A stretch of 64,000 bases of DNA from Sipunculus nudus (lineage: Eukaryota > Annelida > Sipuncula > Golfingiida > Sipunculidae): the NCBI GenBank assembly GCA_026874595.1, contig CM049319.1:5796601-5860600 (forward strand), read 5' to 3'. How positions within the stretch are numbered: the stretch's first letter is position 1; each line of letters opens with the position of its first letter. The notes beneath the pieces were generated by a model. That model searched no databases, was not told where the DNA came from, and saw only the letters and a program-made list of their open reading frames with translations. Position numbers and translations under genes: made by a program. Positions 59,477-64,000 of this stretch are shown piece after piece.

Positions 59477-62400
59477 CTGAAGAAAAACGTCAATTATAGA
59501 ATAGATTTTTAGAAAACGTTTCTTTTTCTTTTACCCTTGAATTAACACCAGTGTGGAGATAACAATCCTCGGAGACAACATAACCACTCTGGTAGTCCTC
59601 ATATATCCTGCCTATTTTCATTGTACGGTTCAGAAATAATTCTAAAATAATTATGAAATTATATATAATTCTGCAACTATTCCCTACCTACTCATTTTGA
59701 ATTGTATCTCATTTCATCATTAATTTTGAAATGTGTGTCTGCGGTTGTCGTTAATTTTTACTTGTAGATCTCAACCCGTCTCAATTGTCTCTGCCTATTG
59801 TGTAAGGAAACAATAACTAATGAAGCAATTATCTAACGGGGGTCATGAGAAGCTGCGGGTACATTTGGCGCTTTATAAATCCTCGTGCATTGTCATTATT
59901 TACTGGCGAAAAAAAGACACTCTTGAATGGATCCCGCTATGGAAGGTTTCATTTGATCAAAACCATACAACATAATCCATTTGTGGCACCATCAATAGTT
60001 TACATCCTCTGTTTGTTTAGACCATTGTCCTTGACTCAACAGGACATGGTAGTGGTACATAACTCACCCATATATCTCACATGGTGTCTGCGAATTTACA
60101 AAGATAGTTTTCATAGATAATAAGAAATTCATTCATCTGAATCCGTAATATTTTCAAAGCCTCATGTGCATCACATTTACTTATTTATTAACATTAATCT
60201 GAAATCAGTGACAGTTTTCGCTTTCTTCTGTTTATGTGTTCAAATACATATTTTTTCCTTCAGCACTTTAGACACATAGTAGCTGAACAGTGGGGTTCTG
60301 TAAGTCTTTCTCACCGCTTCTATAATAAATGCCTGAAAGGCCAAAGGTATGAGTACTTTTAGACACACACATTTATTAAACCCATCGTCCACCCATTTCC
60401 AAAAAAAAAAAAAAAAAAAAAAACCGTATACACCATATCAACTGAATGTCTTACTGTTATGACAAATTGAAATGAAATATACTTCTAGAGATTGTGTGAA
60501 AATAATCAGAAACGTTTAACGGAGTGTTTTCTAATATGACATCAAGCATGGATTAGCTCCACACAAAATACAGGACAAATCAAACGAGGAAATACTACAA
60601 AAATATAACGTCAATAACAAGCAGTTTTAATATTAAATATCCTGAAATTATACTTTAAAGGAATTTGTTCTCTCACCCGGTCTTACAAAGACTTTCAACT
60701 CTCCTGATTAATGAATTGGACAAAAATTAGCAAAAAAAAAGAAAAACATTAAAAAGGGGTCCTACCGCTTTCATATATATATAATGTAAAATTGTGCAAA
60801 AAAGAACAAAGTTTATAATAATGATATATCAAAGCCTCCTGGATAATGCTTGCTGTACAATATTGCTATTGATATGGTTCTTAAAGAAGAGTGAGCTTTG
60901 TTTTTAATAACCACGTATTTTCCGGTATTTTCTGGTCTAGTGCTGCGCCCCCTGGTGACTTGTGACAGAATATGATCGGCCAGTTAAAGAAGGGCGATGA
61001 TAGACAGTCCCATGAAGAGTGTCAACATTCCCCCGATGTCAGATTAAAAAAAACAAACTAATAAAAAAAAGCGTGAAACAGACATTTTAAGAATTATTTC
61101 AATGATAAATGATAAAGATCTTTTTTTAATTAATGAAATAGAGATTTAACTAATGAAAGCACAATTTTTTGTAAAGGTTATATAAAAGAAAAGCCTCAGT
61201 TAACAGCTGAAACTGAAATTCTTGATTGCCATATCTGGCAGTCATTTCCTCACGTTGGTTCTATGGAACGTTACTTATAAATCGTGTACAATTTAAGCTT
61301 GTAAGAAAATGGTAAAAAAGTTGGTGTTCTATGTCGGTCGAATTGATTATAGGAAGTAACAACAACTGAGATAGGTGCTGATTTAATTGAAGCTAATAAT
61401 ACATATGTTGCCCATAATCATTGAAACCCATGAATTTTAAAATTCCTTCTATCAAACAATAAGATTTGTCGAATCCCGACTGTAAATAAAAATTGTCGAT
61501 TTTATATAACAATTCCATATTTAACCTAATGCAAGGTCCTGATATGTAGGGAAAATGTTTTCAGCAGAGATCAAGGGGTTCATGTAACACGGATGTTAGG
61601 TCTATACTGAATGACTCCTGTGAATTCATTTGAGTTTAATGAAACTGTCAGCAAACAATTAACAAAGCTGAAACATTTATTCTGAAATTGCAGTTATTTT
61701 ACCTACACACGATGATCTTAAGTTTGATATGGCAAGAGAATTAAGCTATAAGACATGCAAACAAATATTCCCGACAATATTGATAGTTACGTCTGTTATT
61801 ATCTGTTACTGAAGAATAAAATAATCCAGATCAAAAAGTTTCTGTGTTTTTTTTTAAACTACACACAACAAGAATTAAAAGTTAAAATATTTAAAAGCGC
61901 ACCTCAGAAGTCTGAGTTCATCGGTGTGTCCTTTAATGGCTAATTAATAAGAACAATATATTGTTGAAGAAATTTTAGTTCAGGTATATTATGTTTCAGT
62001 ATTAAAAAAAATAAAATATTATTTGCAATTTAAGAATACAGCATTGGCCTGATTTAACGGACGGCAAATCATACCTACATTGCCCAAAAATGGAAAAATA
62101 GTTAATTTCAGTATCTGAGAAAACCAGTCTATTAATATACATGTTGACAGAAACTGTATCATATGACCACAGTATAAATATATAAACAATAACTGTGTAA
62201 TAGACGCTAAATACTGAATCATAAGTATTTTAAATAACACACGACGTAGACATATCCAAAGTAGGAATATTTTACATTTTCCGTGTCTGTTACGATATTA
62301 TTCATCTAATAGTAGGATTTTCATCTTTCATTCACTTTCACTCCTAAATGCGCATATATATCAAGTCGGCATTATAACTGCCAAATTTCAAAGTGTACAC

Positions 62401-62484
62401 TGTTTAATTCATCAACATTTAGTATAATGTACCTAAACCGTTCATCAAGGGTCACAAATTTGGTGACAAAACTGACATCCTTAC

Positions 62485-62590
62485 CTTTCCGCTGACAATG
62501 TTGTGACTTTTGAAGAAAATCTGTACTTAAGCTCCGTGTTGTAATTTCACGTTTTACGTTCTGCGCCGAGCTGATACCATGTGACGTCAT
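62485..62590 (-). CDS. Conserved ATG exon, possible alternative first exon of the M13 gene
   Basis: An ATG in good context (AACAAAATGA) opens 35 codons ending at a clear donor, G|GTAAGG, in phase 1. The peptide is polar and basic (starts MTSHGISSAQ, ends QHCQRK), like a cytoplasmic tail. The matching exon in the left copy (14576-14681) encodes the same 35 residues, and flanking 5' sequence is nearly identical too, far more than in surrounding DNA. Phase 1 fits the acceptor inside the signal-peptide exon at 56147, where G plus AG makes a Glu codon. This could give an N-terminal cytoplasmic tail before the hydrophobic stretch. It could instead be the first exon of another gene. No family match is recognised for the tail. 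Confidence 0.5.
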
Positions 62591-63638
62591 TTTGTTCTCT
62601 GTTGTTCCTCCTATCCTTTGTTATTTCGTCCGGGACAGCAGGAAGCCCCCATGGAACTTTCTTGGATAAAAAAGAAAGAGTTTAAAAGTGATATAATATT
62701 GCTCATACATATATAAAAATCATATAAAATCATATAAAATTATAAATAGTATTAAAAACTATGTTTTAAACTTAGGAACTATCAGTTAAAGCACGCAAGA
62801 GGGTAATCACCCTTCCTATGTTTATATCAGTATATGTATATACCAGTACTCTATCTTTCAATCATAATACACAAAAATAATACACACTACTACAAAGGGC
62901 TATCAGTTTCTTGTATAATATCAGATAGCACTGTGACCATCTTTACGATAATGACACGATAACTGTAACATTACTCCAACAAATATAATTGTCGTATAAC
63001 TTAGTTCTGCCAGGAAGAGCATGTATGACATTTTAAGGCCAAGTCAGTCAGGGCATCTCCTGATTGACAGGTGTTTTGGCCCAGACGGTGCACAGTGTCC
63101 AACTGTATTTATGTTATCGCATGTGGTCGCGCCCGGTCCACTGTTTTTAACACTGGTGTACAGGGGTTACCCTACGGGTTCAGCACAATATTTAGTAAAG
63201 AACCAATTTATTTTAAATAGATGACGCTATTTTTCGTGTTAATTCAACATGCTTTATAGTTGATTAGGTCCCTTAAATCATATAATACTGGAATTTGTAT
63301 TATCACGTTGGACTTATTTATCGTAATTATAATAACATCGTATCATTTTCACTTATTCTTTGGCTTTTGAATATATTATATTTTTACGCTATGAGGGAGT
63401 ACAGAACTAAAAACTGGTCGTTTTTAGCAGTCAAGGACACAATGAATACATTTGTCTATTTCTTTTATTAAAACAAACATTGTACACAATTTAAAAAGAA
63501 AACTTACATCAGGAATAAACTATGTAAGGATAATTGGAACTCCGGCGTATTTCATGCGATTATTGCACATTTCTATACACATTTTCTACATGATAAGTTA
63601 TCTTAATGTTTATCCAGGTCGGTTTTAGGAGAAAGGTG

Positions 63639-63694
<56 letters not shown>

Positions 63695-64000
63695 TGAATA
63701 CATTACTTATATAATGACTTGCTACTCTTAAGTTTCAGACTCTGATAAATACATTAAATAATCTGATAAAAACACTAACCAGTTTTTATACTTTTTTTGG
63801 AAACATTGATTAAACTTACTCACTTTTTCAGTAACATTCTTCATTTTCATTTTCAAAGAGTACCTGGTTTTCCCGCACAGTCTGTCGATGCAAGTCACTT
63901 GGCAGACTGAATAAGTGTGTAAATGGTATTAGAGTATTCAGTTATTATATCATCAGAGTAACTATTACACTCTTAATTTTGCTAACTGTGGTCGTCAGTA
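62591..64000. other. Flank to the right edge
   Basis: Putative 5' flank of the ATG exon, then DNA matching 14700-16440 of the left copy, with a (TA)n tract. No coding signal in the window part. Confidence 0.5.
63639..63689. repeat. (TA)n microsatellite
   Basis: TA run at the same place as 15731-15790 of the left copy. Confidence 0.95.

Larger units (their letters stand above)
56161..62484. other. Region upstream of the signal-peptide exon
   Basis: Intron if the 62.5-kb ATG exon is used, otherwise 5' flank. It contains a poly-G tract near 58722, a poly-A tract near 60399, a SINE and one weak exon candidate at 59392-59476. Confidence 0.5.
45618..64000. repeat. Right copy of a tandem segmental duplication
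   Basis: This is the partner of the left-hand block and carries the 5' exons of the main M13 gene. It is longer because it has extra segments: a repeat-built element at about 52487-54130, about 1.2 kb at 56085-57290 that holds the signal-peptide exon, and about 0.6 kb near 61190-61780. Homology with the left copy continues to the window edge (63760-64000 matches about 16150-16440), so the duplication probably runs on and may include a second LDLa-kringle exon group to the right. Confidence 0.9.

Overview
This is a window of animal nuclear DNA. It is AT-rich and full of introns, with short ORFs only, many (TA)n microsatellites, tRNA-derived SINEs and repeats carrying GTCCGTCCG tracts. The repeat style resembles that of marine molluscs, most likely a bivalve; that assignment is inference. 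No prokaryotic or viral gene system was seen.

The main gene lies on the minus strand from about 56.2 kb (or 62.6 kb) down to 24.3 kb. Reading splice sites and phases by hand gives twenty exons of an M13 zinc metallopeptidase (neprilysin / endothelin-converting-enzyme family). They encode a signal peptide, the paired-Cys start of the ectodomain, the MDPSADPC...YACG block, the NAFY motif, the HELGH zinc motif, the GENIAD third-ligand motif, and the C-terminal HSPGKFR and Cys-x-x-Trp end. Nearly all junctions keep phase. Three places break the frame: the exon between NAFY and HELGH cannot be found, the next exon is one base short at its only AG acceptor, and a TAA stop lies in the exon after GENIAD. 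The copy in this sequence is therefore probably disabled, unless these are assembly errors.

The 5' part of this gene (45.6 kb to the right edge) has a diverged direct copy at 1-16.4 kb, a tandem segmental duplication. The left copy holds M13 exons 2, 3 and 4 and a conserved ATG exon. It lacks the signal-peptide exon, has a TG instead of AG acceptor at exon 3, has lost a family Cys, and carries a 393-bp internal duplication with a truncated exon 3. It is the decayed 5' end of a second M13 gene whose 3' part would lie left of the window.

Between the left copy and the 3' end of the main gene, at 17.0-18.0 kb minus, is a three-exon run LDLa-kringle-LDLa with consistent phases. The kringle has two in-frame stops, so this is a relic of a secreted or receptor-like gene.

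The rest is intron and intergenic repeat: a 3.2-kb element at 18.7-21.9 kb and its inverted relative at 40.2-41.5 kb, an element built on about 300-bp tandem repeats at 52.5-54.1 kb, a hAT-like element at 27.6-28.5 kb, a SINE with clear target duplications at 7.05-7.40 kb, minisatellites at 27.2, 37.8-38.6 and 43.3 kb, and many microsatellites. Several insertions occur in only one copy of the duplication, so the empty site can be read in the other.
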